Position numbers and translations under genes: made by a program. A stretch of 64,000 bases of DNA from Actinomadura latina NBRC 106108 (lineage in GTDB: Bacteria; Actinomycetota; Actinomycetes; Streptosporangiales; Streptosporangiaceae), in contig NZ_BCQS01000005.1 in NCBI RefSeq assembly GCF_001552195.1, forward strand, positions 868,001-932,000, in the 5' to 3' direction. The notes under the pieces are model-generated. The model was not told where the DNA came from. It made no database searches and was given only the letters and a program-made list of their open reading frames with translations. Below are positions 15,462-26,237 of the stretch, piece after piece (position 1 is the stretch's first letter; each line of letters starts with the position of its first letter).

Positions 15462-17432
15462 CTATGCCGCGATGCGCCGGGCCAGCGGCAGGCGGGAGCG
15501 GGTGCACGCCCCGGCGACGAGCGCGACGAGCAGCGGGATGCCGATGCCGACCACCGGCAGCAGCGTCCACGGGACGTCCACGATCACGCCGTGCGGGGCG
15601 GCGCCGTCCGCGACGTCGGCGGTCAGCGGGCGCGTCACCGCGATGCCGGGGACGAGGCCGGCCGCCATGCCGAGCCAGCAGCCGAGCGCGGCGATGAACG
15701 CCGCCCGGCCCATGGTCAGCAGCCGGCGGGTGCCCGGCCGCGCGCCGATCGCGCCGAGCGTCGCGAGGTCGGGCCGGGCGTCGGCGGACGCCAGCCCGGT
15801 GGCGATCAGCGAGCCGCCGAGCGCCAGGACGGCCGCGACCCCCGCGAGCAGCAGCGTGATCTTGCCGAACGACCCGGTGAAGCCGCGTTCGACGTAGACG
15901 GACCCGTCGTTGCGGGTGAAGCCGTCCAGGGTCTCGTCCAGGCGCGCCTGCTCGGCCTCGGTGACGCGGTGGTCGGCGCGGTCGACGCCGAACGCCTCGG
16001 TCCGGACGGGCAGCCCGATCCTCTCCGCGGCCTCGGGCGGGACGATCGCCCGCACGTGCGGGTCGCCCGCGGCAGCGACGGCCGGCAGGTCCTTGACCGT
16101 CCGGACGGTGTGCTCCTCGTCGTCGTCCCAGTAGAAGACCTTGGCACTCGTCACGCCGCCGGCCGGGGGCCGGGCGCGGAACAGCACGACCTTCCCCGCG
16201 TCCAGCGCGGCGGCGACGGCGGCATCGTCATGGCCGAGGACCATGCGGGCCTCGCGGGCACCGCCGACCACGTTGTCCATGAGGTCGAAGGCGGCGTTCC
16301 CGTCGCGCTCGGCGGCGAACTCGACGGCGGGGCACTTCGCCGAGTCGTCGTCCATGCAGACCCCGTCCGGCCCCGGCAGGGCCTTCAGCGTGACGACGGG
16401 CACGCCCGGCAGGTCGCGCCGGACGGCCTCCCCGACCGCGTCGGCCCGGTCCAGCGGCGGCCTGACCAGCGCCGATCCCATGGGGAGCTGCGCCTGGTAC
16501 TCGATCTGCTCCTGCCGGAAGTCGCTGGCACCCCCGATGGCCAGCGCGGTGATCCCGGCGACGGCCGCCATGATCGCGGCGACGGCGGGCGCGGTGCGGG
16601 CCCGGTTGCGCTCGGCGTCGCGGACGGCGAGGCGCAGCGGCAGCGGCAGCCGGCGCGCGAGCCGGCCGGTCGCCCCGACCAGCCACGGGCAGGCGAGCAC
16701 GAGCCCGACGATGATCGCGGCCGCGCCGATCGCGGCGCCGAACTCGCGCCATCTCCGGACGCCCTCCAGGCACAGCGCCGCGCCCGCGACGACGAGGACG
16801 CCGCCGGCGACCGGCCAGCCGCGGCGGGCCGCGGCCGGCGCCTCGCGGCGCCCGGCGAGGGCGGCGACGACGTCCATCCGGGCGGCCTGCGCGGCCGGGA
16901 CGAGGGCGGCGAGCAGCCCGCTGCCCGCGCCGACCAGCATCGTCGCGGCGACGAGGAGCCACGGCACGGTGAACGGGCCGATCGGTTCGGCGCCGCGGGC
17001 CTCGGCGGTCCACGTGACGGCGGCGGCGCCGGCGATCCCGAGCCCCGCCCCGCCGATCGCGGCGGTCCCGCCGAGCAGCAGCCCGCTCGCCAGCACGACG
17101 GCGCGCAGGTGCCGGCCCGCCCCGCCGGACGCGGCGACGAGCGCGAGGTCGCGGCGCCGCCGCCGGACGTCCACCACGAACGCCGGCCCGGCCAGCAGCA
17201 CGACCTCCAGCACGATCATCGCTACGGTCAGCGCCAGCACGGCGCTCTCGGCGGCGGACGCGTGGCCCGCACCGGCCGACCGGTCCCGGGCCCTGCCGGT
17301 CGCCTGCAGCACGGCGAGGGCGACCACGGCGCAGATCGGCAGCCCGATCATGCCCAGCACGAGCGCCGTGCGGCCCTTGGCGCGCAGCGCGTCCTGCCGG
17401 GCGAGGCGCAGCGCGAATCCGTACCGGTTCAC
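15462..17432 (-). CDS. ABC transporter permease, FtsX/MacB type
   Basis: A 656-residue permease with two FtsX domains. Membrane spans are at about residues 25-45 and 70-130, a second group at 230-275, a large extracellular loop (about 300-500) and three spans at the end. The ATG overlaps the ATPase stop by four bases (ATGA at 17429-17432), so the two are translationally coupled. It is probably the membrane half of an exporter or lipoprotein/peptide extruder of the MacB family; cargo is not evident. It is controlled with the PadR gene directly upstream. Confidence 0.88.
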   Translation of the reverse strand: MNRYGFALRLARQDALRAKGRTALVLGMIGLPICAVVALAVLQATGRARDRSAGAGHASAAESAVLALTVAMIVLEVVLLAGPAFVVDVRRRRRDLALVAASGGAGRHLRAVVLASGLLLGGTAAIGGAGLGIAGAAAVTWTAEARGAEPIGPFTVPWLLVAATMLVGAGSGLLAALVPAAQAARMDVVAALAGRREAPAAARRGWPVAGGVLVVAGAALCLEGVRRWREFGAAIGAAAIIVGLVLACPWLVGATGRLARRLPLPLRLAVRDAERNRARTAPAVAAIMAAVAGITALAIGGASDFRQEQIEYQAQLPMGSALVRPPLDRADAVGEAVRRDLPGVPVVTLKALPGPDGVCMDDDSAKCPAVEFAAERDGNAAFDLMDNVVGGAREARMVLGHDDAAVAAALDAGKVVLFRARPPAGGVTSAKVFYWDDDEEHTVRTVKDLPAVAAAGDPHVRAIVPPEAAERIGLPVRTEAFGVDRADHRVTEAEQARLDETLDGFTRNDGSVYVERGFTGSFGKITLLLAGVAAVLALGGSLIATGLASADARPDLATLGAIGARPGTRRLLTMGRAAFIAALGCWLGMAAGLVPGIAVTRPLTADVADGAAPHGVIVDVPWTLLPVVGIGIPLLVALVAGACTRSRLPLARRIAA

Positions 17433-18145
17433 GTCGTCTCCTGGAGCAGGGTCTCGGGGCCGGAGGGGCCGGGGGTGGCGTCGACGAGCCGGCCGTCGCG
17501 CAGGAACACGACCCGGTCCGCCCAGGCGGCGTGCCGGGACTCGTGCGTCACCATCAGGCAGGACGCGCCCGCGTCGCAGCGGCTCCGCAGGACCCGCATG
17601 ACGTCCTCGCCGGTGTGGCTGTCGAGCGCGCCGGTGGGTTCGTCGGCGAGGACGAGCCGGCGGTCGCCGACGAGCGCGCGGGCGATCGCGACGCGCTGCT
17701 GCTGGCCGCCGGACATCTCGTCCGGGAAGCGGTCGGCCAGCTCCCCGACGCCGACCTCCTCCAGCGCCCGCCGCGCCTCCCCGCGGGCGTGCCGGGCGCG
17801 GACGCCGTCCAGCTCGCGCGGCAGCATGACGTTCTCGGCGGCGGTGAGGCTGGGGATGAGGTTGAGGTCCTGGAAGACGTAGCCGACGGAGCGGCGGCGC
17901 AGGGCCGAGCGGCCCGCCCGGCTGAGCGCGCCGAGGTCGGCGCCGTCCACGACGACCCGCCCGGACGTGGGCGTGTCGAGGCCGCCGGCGAGGGTCAGCA
18001 GCGTCGACTTGCCGGAGCCGGACGGGCCCATCACCGCGACGAACTCGCCCGCCGCGACGTCCATGGTCACCCCGGCGAGGGCGTGCACGAGGGCCACGCC
18101 GCTCCCGTGGTCGCGGGACACCTCCCGCAGCGCGAGGACGCTCAT
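17429..18145 (-). CDS. ABC transporter ATP-binding protein (LolD/MacB type)
   Basis: A 238-residue ATPase with Walker A GPSGSGKST (about 42-50), Q-loop in YVFQDLNLIPSLTAAENV, signature MSGGQQQRVAIARAL, Walker B LVLADEPTGALD and the H-loop in MVTHESRHA. The D-loop/PTGALDS form is typical of the MacB/LolD/FtsE group that partners FtsX-like permeases. The start ATG overlaps the PadR stop by four bases and its own end overlaps the permease start by four, so padR-ATPase-permease are one tightly coupled operon. Confidence 0.93.
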   Translation of the reverse strand: MSVLALREVSRDHGSGVALVHALAGVTMDVAAGEFVAVMGPSGSGKSTLLTLAGGLDTPTSGRVVVDGADLGALSRAGRSALRRRSVGYVFQDLNLIPSLTAAENVMLPRELDGVRARHARGEARRALEEVGVGELADRFPDEMSGGQQQRVAIARALVGDRRLVLADEPTGALDSHTGEDVMRVLRSRCDAGASCLMVTHESRHAAWADRVVFLRDGRLVDATPGPSGPETLLQETT

Positions 18146-18765
18146 CGCCGCGCCTCCTCGCCGGGGTTCGCGGGCGGCCCGGTGTCCGCGGGAGCCTCGG
18201 TGTTCGCGGGAGCCTCGGCGGGCGCGATCGGGGCGGGCGGCTCGGCGCGGGCGACGTACGCCTCGCAGTGGTCCAGCCAGCGCACCTCGGCCTCCGCCTG
18301 GAAGATCATGGATTCCAGTACGAGGCGCCAGGCCCGCTCTCCCTGGTCGGCGGGTACGGCGGGCGCGTCGGCCTTCAGCCGGGTGAGGTCCTGCAGGGTG
18401 CGCAGGGTGGCGGTGCGCTGGGTCTGGACGACGCGGGCGACGTCCACCCCCGGTGTGGTGACGGCCATCGCCAGCTTGATCGCCAGCTCGTCGCGGGGCC
18501 GGTCGCCCCGGACGATCGGGGTGGCGAACCACCGCCGGACGTCCTCCTCGCCCGCCGGGGTGATCCGGTAGACGAAGCGGCCCTCGTCGTCGGCGCCGAC
18601 GCGGGTGACGAGGTCGTCGCGTTCGAGCCTGGAGAGGGTGGAGTAGACCTGGCCGATGTTGAGCGGCCAGGTGGCGCCGGTGGAGGACTCGAACTCGGCG
18701 CGCAGCTGGTAGCCGTAGCGGGGCCCCTGGGACAGCAGTGCCAGCAGGCCGTGACGGATTGACAT
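18142..18765 (-). CDS. PadR family transcriptional regulator
   Basis: A 207-residue repressor with the PadR winged helix at about 2-85 (MSIRHGLLALLSQGPRYGYQLRAEFE, NIGQVYSTLSRLERDDLV) and a C-terminal dimerisation helix region typical of PadR-s2 proteins, ending in a Pro/Ala-rich tail. The ATG at 18765 is chosen because PadR proteins start at this motif; the upstream extension contains the operator repeats. It is the first gene of the padR-ABC operon. Members usually sense small molecules or drugs and derepress the adjacent exporter. Confidence 0.92.
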   Translation of the reverse strand: MSIRHGLLALLSQGPRYGYQLRAEFESSTGATWPLNIGQVYSTLSRLERDDLVTRVGADDEGRFVYRITPAGEEDVRRWFATPIVRGDRPRDELAIKLAMAVTTPGVDVARVVQTQRTATLRTLQDLTRLKADAPAVPADQGERAWRLVLESMIFQAEAEVRWLDHCEAYVARAEPPAPIAPAEAPANTEAPADTGPPANPGEEARR

Positions 18766-18774
18766 ACCTACCAA

Positions 18775-18817
18775 GTATGCATACCGCGTATGCCGTAGGC
18801 AATACCGAGTATGCATC
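18775..18817. promoter_or_regulatory. PadR operator repeats
   Basis: A perfect palindrome GTATGCATAC (18775-18784), a GTATGC half-site (18788-18793) and another GTATGCATC copy (18809-18817) lie within 55 bp of the padR start. PadR proteins typically bind A/T-rich ATAC/GTAT palindromes near their own promoter, so autoregulation is likely. Confidence 0.65.
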
Positions 18818-18904
18818 CAGGAGGACACACCACCGGGATTTCACTGTGCGCGATGGCGCGACGTCATAACGTGACCGATGTCCCCGGCCGATCAGGAGAG
18901 ACCC

Positions 18905-19729
18905 GTGACCTCGGACTGCACCTCGGAGTGCGCCTCTGACCACACCTCGAACAGCTTCGCCAGCGTCCTGCACGACGTGCTGCGCGTGTACGACCACCGC
19001 TACCTGAGCCTCGACCGCGTCCAGCGGGAGCGGCTCGTGGAGGGCACCCGCCGCGTCATCGGCGAGGAGGGGCTGAGCCAGGCCGCCCGCGCCGCCATGC
19101 CCGCGTCCGCCCGGCTCCGGGCGTTCTGCATCCAGCACGGGCTGCGCGAGGAGCTGGAGCGGCTGATCCGCGACGAGGTCGAGGGCAGCCCGGCGGGCGC
19201 CGTCGTGGTCGGCGGACGCATCTACGCGATGTACCCCTACCTGCGCGGAGTCTCCCGGCAGGACGCCGACATCACCGCCGAGGTGGGCGTGGAGCACCGG
19301 CTGGACGCCGTCTCCTGGCAGGGCCGCAAGGTGCGCATCCGCGGCGTCGCCGCGCTCCAGCGCGTCGAGACCGCCCACACGGCCGTGGACGTCATCCTGC
19401 GGGAGCGGACGTCCGGCAAGGAGCACGGCTTCCCCGCCGTGCCCCGCCCGGACGGCGCCCGCGGGTTCGAGGCCGTCGCCGACCCCGCCGCCGTGGAGCC
19501 GGGCCGCTGGGACGTGCACGTGGCGGCGACCGCGCTCGGCGTCACCCGCGAGGCGCGGTTCGGCTCCGTCCGCGCCGAGGGCCTGCGGACCGGCCCGCAG
19601 CGGCGGCCGGCCGGTCCGGCGGACGTCGCCGTCTACTTCACCAAGGGCGGCCACCTGGCGCTCTTCGTGAGCGAGGGGCCCGGCCGCGGCTCACCGCTGG
19701 CCAGGCTGCTGCGCCGGTTCGGCCTCTGA
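18905..19729 (+). CDS. Stand-alone domain related to the C-terminus of GT2 teichoic-acid glycosyltransferases
   Basis: A 274-residue protein without signal peptide or membrane span. The segment FASVLHDVLRVYDHRYLSLDRVQRERLVEGTRRVI, the SARLRAFCIQHGLREELERLI helix and the following beta-rich part (RIYAMYPYLRG, WDVHVAATALGVTREARFGSVR) look like what follows the catalytic domain in actinobacterial GT2 glycosyltransferases of the TarS/TarP kind. The GT2 nucleotide-binding and DxD region is absent, so this is either a separated accessory domain or a truncated enzyme. The GTG start at 18905 is preferred: AGGAG six bases before. It is divergent from padR and convergent with ilvC. Family link is from memory of the pattern. 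Confidence 0.5.
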   Translation: MTSDCTSECASDHTSNSFASVLHDVLRVYDHRYLSLDRVQRERLVEGTRRVIGEEGLSQAARAAMPASARLRAFCIQHGLREELERLIRDEVEGSPAGAVVVGGRIYAMYPYLRGVSRQDADITAEVGVEHRLDAVSWQGRKVRIRGVAALQRVETAHTAVDVILRERTSGKEHGFPAVPRPDGARGFEAVADPAAVEPGRWDVHVAATALGVTREARFGSVRAEGLRTGPQRRPAGPADVAVYFTKGGHLALFVSEGPGRGSPLARLLRRFGL

Positions 19730-19736
19730 CGCGCGA

Positions 19737-19760
19737 AGGCGCGGGGCGCGCCCCGCGCCT
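19737..19760. terminator. 24-bp palindromic terminator between convergent genes
   Basis: A perfect GC-rich palindrome starting eight bases past the stop of the plus-strand gene. It can act in both directions, ending that gene and, after the tandem repeats, ilvC. Confidence 0.65.
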
Positions 19761-19782
19761 CCGGAAGGCGGCTCAGCCGGCT

Positions 19783-20867
<1,085 letters not shown>

Positions 20868-20876
20868 TCAGTGAGT

Positions 20877-21401
20877 TCACGCGCTGCGCTCGATGGCCCG
20901 CAGCGAGCGGTCGGTGATGGACCGGGCGCCGCGGCCGATGGCCACCATGCCCGACTGCACCAGTTCCTTGATGCCGAACGGCTCCAGGACCCTGATGAAC
21001 GCGTCCAGCTTGTCACGGTTGCCGGTCGCCTCGATGGTGACGGCGTCCGGCGCCACGTCCACCACCTTGGCACGGAACAGGTTCACGGTCTCCAGCACCT
21101 GGGAGCGCGTCTCCGCGTCGGCGCGCACCTTGACCAGGATGAGCTCGCGCTGGACGGACGCCGACGAGTCCAGCTCGACGATCTTCAGGACGTTGATCAG
21201 CTTGTTCAGCTGCTTGGTGACCTGCTCCAGCGGCAGGCCGGCGACGTTCACCACGATCGTCATCCGGGAGATGTCCGGGTGCTCGGTGGTGCCGACCGCC
21301 AGGGACTCGATGTTGAAACCGCGCCGCGAGAACAGCGCCGCGACCCGGGCCAGGATGCCGGGCTTGTTCTCCACCAGCACCGAGAGGGTGTGCAGGCTCA
21401 T
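20877..21401 (-). CDS. ilvN: Acetolactate synthase, regulatory small subunit
   Basis: The 174-residue subunit of acetohydroxyacid synthase that gives valine feedback inhibition. The N-terminal ACT domain is plain: HTLSVLVENKPGILARVAALFSRRGFNIESLAVG, followed by the MTIVVN strand and a second ACT-like domain ending in GNRDKLDAFIRVLEPFGIKELVQSGMVAIGRG. ATG at 21401, five bases after the ilvB stop, so translation is coupled and subunits are made together. Confidence 0.95.
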   Translation of the reverse strand: MSLHTLSVLVENKPGILARVAALFSRRGFNIESLAVGTTEHPDISRMTIVVNVAGLPLEQVTKQLNKLINVLKIVELDSSASVQRELILVKVRADAETRSQVLETVNLFRAKVVDVAPDAVTIEATGNRDKLDAFIRVLEPFGIKELVQSGMVAIGRGARSITDRSLRAIERSA

Positions 21402-21406
21402 CGGGG

Positions 21407-23155
21407 TCAGTCTCCGTTCTCCCACTCGGGCGCCATGTCCCTCGCGATCTGGATGTCGTCGTTGGTGGTGCCGGCCGCGACCATCGGCCAGACCATGGCG
21501 TCCTTGTGCACGACGAAGTCGATCACGACGGGGGCGTCGTTGATCTCCATGGCCTTGTTGATGACCTCGTCGACGTCCTCGGCCTTGTCGCAGCGCAGGC
21601 CGACGCAGCCGTAGGCCTCGGCGAGCTTGACGAAGTCGGGGATCCGCTTGGCGGCGTGCAGGTTCGTGTTGGAGTAGCGCTCGTTGTAGAAGAGCGTCTG
21701 CCACTGCCGGACCATGCCGAGGTTGCCGTTGTTGATCACGGCGATCTTCACCGGGATGCCCTCGATCGCGCAGGTCGCGAGCTCCTGGTTGGTCATCTGG
21801 AAGCAGCCGTCGCCGTCGATCGCCCAGACCGTCGTGTCCGCCGCGCCGACCTTGGCGCCCATCGCGGCGGGGACGGCGTAGCCCATCGTCCCGGCGCCGC
21901 CGGAGTTCAGGAACGCGCCCGGCCGCTCGTACTTGACGAACTGCGCGGCCCACATCTGGTGCTGGCCGACGCCCGCGACGTAGTAGGCGTCCGGCCCGGC
22001 GATCTGCCCGATCCGCTCGATGACGTACTGCGGGGACAGCGAGCCGTCGGCCGGCGTGTCGTACCCCAGCGGGTACGTTTCGCGCCATGCGTCGAGCTGC
22101 CGCCACCAGTCGGTGTAGTCGCCCTTGTTGCCCTGCTCGTGCTCGTTCTGCACGGCGACGATCAGGTCGGCGATGACCTCGCGGGCGTCCCCGACGATCG
22201 GGACGTCGGCGTGCCGGTTCTTGGAGATCTCCGCCGGGTCGATGTCGGCGTGCACGACCTTGGCGTGCGGCGCGAACCCGTCCAGCTTGCCGGTGACCCG
22301 GTCGTCGAACCGGGCGCCGAGGGTGACCAGCAGGTCGGAGCGCTGCAGCGCGCCGACCGCGCCGACGCCGCCGTGCATGCCGGGCATCCCCATGTGCAGC
22401 GGGTGGCTGTCGGGCAGCGCGCCCTTGGCCATCAGCGTGGTGACGACGGGCGCGCCGGTCAGCTCGGCGAGCACCTTCAGCTCGGCGGACGCGCCGGCCT
22501 TCAGCACGCCGCCGCCGACGTACAGCACCGGACGGTCCGCGCCCACGATCAGCCGCGCCGCCTCGCGCACCTGCTTGGAGTGCGGCCGGGTGACGGGCCG
22601 GTAGCCCGGGAGCTGGAGCTGGACGGGCCACTCGAACTCGACGGTGGCCTGCAGCGCGTCCTTGGCGATGTCGACGAGGACGGGCCCCGGACGGCCGGTG
22701 CTCGCGATGTGGAACGCCTCGGCGATGGTCCGGCCGATGTCGGCGGCCTTCGTGACGAGGAAGTTGTGCTTGGTGATCGGCATCGTGATGCCCGCGATGT
22801 CGGCCTCCTGGAAGCCGTCCGTCCCGATGAGGGACGACGCGACCTGGCCGGTGATCGCCACGATCGGCACCGAGTCCATGTAGGCGTCGGAGATCGCCGT
22901 GACGAGGTTGGTCGCGCCCGGGCCGCTGGTGGCCATGCAGACGCCCACCTTGCCGGTCACCATCGCGTAGCCCTGGGCGGCGTGGCCGGCGCCCTGTTCG
23001 TGCCGGACGAGGATGTGGCGCAGCTTCTTGGAGTCGAACAGCGGGTCGTACGCCGGGAGGATCGCGCCACCCGGAATGCCGAACACGGTGTCGACGCCGA
23101 CGTTCTCCAGGGCGCGCACCAGCGCCTGGGCTCCCGTCATCTGTTCGGTCGTCAT
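21407..23155 (-). CDS. ilvB: Acetolactate synthase, catalytic large subunit
   Basis: ThDP- and FAD-dependent condensation of two pyruvates to acetolactate, or pyruvate with 2-oxobutyrate (from the cimA route) to acetohydroxybutyrate. The 582-residue protein shows the catalytic Glu in [34 protein letters not shown], the central FAD domain with YVGGGV and the ThDP motif [14 protein letters not shown]...[16 protein letters not shown] at 23155; longer in-frame versions would read through the terminator hairpin. First gene of ilvBNC behind a leader peptide and attenuator (23201-23309). Confidence 0.96.
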   Translation of the reverse strand: MTTEQMTGAQALVRALENVGVDTVFGIPGGAILPAYDPLFDSKKLRHILVRHEQGAGHAAQGYAMVTGKVGVCMATSGPGATNLVTAISDAYMDSVPIVAITGQVASSLIGTDGFQEADIAGITMPITKHNFLVTKAADIGRTIAEAFHIASTGRPGPVLVDIAKDALQATVEFEWPVQLQLPGYRPVTRPHSKQVREAARLIVGADRPVLYVGGGVLKAGASAELKVLAELTGAPVVTTLMAKGALPDSHPLHMGMPGMHGGVGAVGALQRSDLLVTLGARFDDRVTGKLDGFAPHAKVVHADIDPAEISKNRHADVPIVGDAREVIADLIVAVQNEHEQGNKGDYTDWWRQLDAWRETYPLGYDTPADGSLSPQYVIERIGQIAGPDAYYVAGVGQHQMWAAQFVKYERPGAFLNSGGAGTMGYAVPAAMGAKVGAADTTVWAIDGDGCFQMTNQELATCAIEGIPVKIAVINNGNLGMVRQWQTLFYNERYSNTNLHAAKRIPDFVKLAEAYGCVGLRCDKAEDVDEVINKAMEINDAPVVIDFVVHKDAMVWPMVAAGTTNDDIQIARDMAPEWENGD

Positions 23156-23200
23156 GATTCTGCGGTTCCTTGGGGAGTGAGTCTTGGCTCGCCGGGCAAC

Positions 23201-23242
23201 AAAAAACCCCCGCCGCCGTGAAGCGGTCGAGGGGAGGCGCGC
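23201..23242 (-). terminator. ilvB attenuator: leader stem segment and U-tailed terminator
   Basis: On the minus strand CCCC...CCGC (23234-23224) folds on GCGG...GGGG (about 23217-23207) and is followed by six T (23206-23201). GGCGCGC at 23236-23242 is complementary to GCGCGCC in the last leader codons (23266-23272). The same protector-terminator order is seen before cimA. Confidence 0.85.
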
Positions 23243-23258
23243 AGGACGAGAAGCTTGG

Positions 23259-23309
23259 TCAGCCCGCGCGCCGACCAAGTACTACGAGGATGGTGAAAGT
23301 GCTCTGCAC
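23259..23309 (-). CDS. ilvB leader peptide
   Basis: A 16-residue ORF from GTG at 23309, [16 protein letters not shown], with five consecutive branched-chain codons (Ile-Leu-Val-Val-Leu). Its length and Arg-Arg-Ala-Gly ending resemble known Streptomyces ilvB leaders. Stalling of ribosomes at these codons would relieve the terminator before ilvB. The Shine-Dalgarno is not obvious. Confidence 0.85.
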   Translation of the reverse strand: MQSTFTILVVLGRRAG

Positions 23310-23360
23310 GGGCCTACTTTCGCCGATGTCCGGCCGCCGGTCAAATCCGTGGACGCTAAT

Positions 23361-23394
23361 TCTCATTATTTGAGACGTCTGTGGTGCGTGTCAC
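23361..23394 (-). promoter_or_regulatory. ilvB promoter with overlapping TCTCA-N5-TGAGA operator
   Basis: TCTCA-TTATT-TGAGA at 23361-23375 lies 51 bp upstream of the leader start. On the minus strand GTGACA (23394-23389) and AATAAT (23370-23365), 18 bases apart, make a plausible -35/-10 pair whose -10 box is inside the palindrome. A protein bound here would block the promoter. Confidence 0.5.
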
Positions 23395-23404
23395 GCCGTG
23401 GAGA

Positions 23405-26237
23405 TCAGCCCGGAAGGGGCAGCGCGACGTCGCCGGGGCGGTTCCGCGCGGCGAGGTTCGTCCGCACCAGCGACTCGGCCCGCCCGGCCGCCATCGGGCG
23501 CGCCACGAGGAAGCCCTGGCCGCGCGGGCAGCCCATCTCGCGCAGCAGCTCCAGCTGCTCGGGCCGCTCGATGCCCTCCGCGACCACGGTCAGCCCGAGG
23601 TCGCTGCCGAGCCGGACGATCGTGCGGGTGAGCAGCGTCCGGGTCTCGTCCACGCCGAGGCCCGCCACGAACGACGGGTCGATCTTGATGATGTCGACCG
23701 GGAGCTGTCCGAGGTAGGCCAGCGAGGCGTACCCGGTGCCGAAGTCGTCGATCGCCAGCCGGACGCCGAGGGCGCGCAGCTCCGACAGCCGCGCCACGTT
23801 CTGCCCGGCGTCCTCGACGAGGACCTCCTCGCGGACCTCCAGGGTGAGCGCGCTCGGCGGCAGCCCGGTCTCCTCCAGCACCGCCGCGACCGACTCCGTG
23901 AACCGGGGCGCGGCGATCTGCCGGGCGGTGAAGTTCACCGACACGCCCACGTCCCACGAGTCGCGGCGCCACCGGGCGACCTCCCGGCACGCCTCCCGCA
24001 GCACCCAGCCGCCGAGCGGCACCATCAGGCCGGACTCCTCCGCCGGGCCGATGAACTCCTCCGGCGGCACCGCCTCGTTCCCGCGCCACCAGCGCAGCAG
24101 CGCCTCCACCCCGGTCACCCGGGACGTGCCGAGGTCCACCACCGGCTGGAACTCGACCGCGAACTGCTCCTCGGCGAGCGCCGCCTGCAGGTCGCTGCCC
24201 AGCTCCAGCCGCCGGACGACGTCGGCGTGCATGTGCGGCGCGTACACCTCGACGCGCCCGCCGCCGATCTCCTTCGCGCGGGCCATCGCGAGGTCGCCGT
24301 TGCGCAGCAGGTCGGCGGCGGTGCGGCGGATCCGGCGGCCCGCGTCCGAGCCGCCGCCGCCGGACCCGGGCTCCTCCTCGTCCCCGGCGAACGCGATGCC
24401 GACACTCGCGGTCAGCACGATGTGCTTGTCGCCCGCCTGGTAAGGGTCGGCCGAAAGGACCCGCAGGAGCCGTCCGGCGAGTTCGACTGTGGCGCGCGTC
24501 TCACCGTCGTCCGGCGGCAGCTGCACGAGGACGGCGAACTCGTCGCCGCCCCAGCGCGCCACCGTGTCGTCGGACAGGACGTTCGCGCGCAGCCGCCGGG
24601 CCGCCTGCGCGAGCACCTGGTCCCCGGCCGCGTGCCCCTCGGAGTCGTTCACCGCGGTGAACCCGTCGAGGTCGACGAACACGACCGCCACTTTGCCGCC
24701 GGACGGCTGCCGCGACAGCACCTCCCGCGTCCGCTCCTCGAAGTAGGACCGGTTCGGCAGGCCCGTCAGCCCGTCGTGGAACGTCAGGTGCGCGACCTGC
24801 CGCTGCAGCGCCGCCCGCTCGCTGAGGTCCCGCGTGGTGACCAGCAGCCGGCCCGGCGCCCCGTCCGAGCCGCTGTACCGCGAGATCGTCGACTCGGTGG
24901 GCAGCCACGTGCCGTCGGCCGCGCGGACCCGGCACGACACCCGCAGCACGTCGTCGGGGCCGCCCAGGCCGGCCTGCTCGTCCAGGAACTCGGTGAAGAC
25001 CGCCTGGACGTGCGGGACGTCCTCGGGGTGGACGAGGTCGTTCAGCGGTCGTCCGAGCAGCTCGTCGGACGTGTAGTGGTACATGCGCAGGGCGCCCGCG
25101 CTCGCGTACTGCACGGTCGCGTCGAGATCGCAGATGAGCACCGCGTCGTTGATGCTCTCCGACAGCGCCCGGAAGTGCTCCTCGCCGGTCTCCACGGCGC
25201 GGCGCAGCGCGTCGTTCTCCCGCAGCAGCCCGGCGAGGCGCGCGATCAGCACCAGCGCAGCCGAGCCCGCGGCGATCGAGATGCCGGGCTCCAGGCCGTT
25301 CTGCCCGGTGATGGAGTGGCCCGCGATGAACAGCGCCGCCGCGGCGGCGACCGCGGCGGGCGCGATGCCGGGCCCGATCATGCGGCCGCACTCCTCGGCC
25401 TCGACCTCGACGTCCGCGGGGATGTCGTCGACGGGCAGGTCCGGTTCGGCGGCCGGGCCCGTCCACGGCACCAGCAGCAGGAGCAGCAGCCCGGCGAGGC
25501 GCAGGATGTCGGACGGGTCGTCGGCCGCTCCGCCGCCGTCCAGCCGGACGAACGTGGTCACGACGTCGGCGCCCTCGATCGCGGTCAGCGCGCCGTACCC
25601 CATCCAGGCGAGCCGCCGGTGCCCGCGCGCGGCGCCGAGGACGAACGGCAGCGCGCCGCACACGAACACGATGTCGATCAGCGGATACAGCAGTTCCAGC
25701 GTGAACTCGGTCGGCGACTCCCCCCGACCGGTGGTACAGGGTGCCGAACAGCGCGACCCAGCCGAGCACGAGCAGGGCGCTGGCGCAGACATAGGTGTCC
25801 GCCGCGTAGCGCAGCCACGTCCCCGTGTCGCGGGGCAGCCTGACCGGCACGACGAGTCCGGTGCCGAGCGCGACCAGTGCCACCAGGTAGAACAGGTCGG
25901 GCACCGAGAGGGACAGGGCGCTGCGGCCGGTGCCGTCCGACAGCGCGCCGCCGACCGCGCCGCCGAACCAGGACGCGGCGGCGATCCCGTACCAGCGCTG
26001 CGACGCGCGCCACAGCCCGCCCGGGACGCCGGGCTCCGCCGGCACGCCGTCCGGCCGCCGCGACGACAGCAGCAGGGAGACGGCGGCGGCGCCCGCGGCG
26101 GCGGCCTCCGCCCACGCGATGAAGGCCCGGCCGCCCCAGCCCAGCAGCGACCCGGCGGCGTAGAGCACGCCGGCGACCGCGGCCATGGCGACCGGCAGCG
26201 CACGCGGCGGTATCCGCCTGGCGTAATCGCCGCTCAT
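23405..26237 (-). pseudogene. Membrane PAS-GGDEF-EAL protein (RmdA-like), frameshifted
   Basis: Bifunctional c-di-GMP synthase/phosphodiesterase gene read in two frames. The start ATGAGCGGCGAC at 26237 opens about 170 codons with membrane helices. At the run of six G (plus-strand C at 25720-25725) the frame must slip by one base to continue with SPTEFTLELLYPLIDIVFV. Five G would restore one protein of about 943 residues. Then follow more helices, a PAS domain (INDAVLICDLDATVQYAS), GGDEF with intact WGGDEFAVL (about 564) and EAL with GVEALLRWW (about 712), DDFGTGYASL and VVAEGIE. Both active sites look intact. It may be a sequencing error, a recent mutation or slippage-tolerant gene. Confidence 0.75.

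Noticed and set aside
18146..19654. N-terminal extension of the ABC ATPase frame on the minus strand
   Set aside because: Passes through padR and the opposite-strand gene; the ATPase starts at 18145 by motif and overlap.
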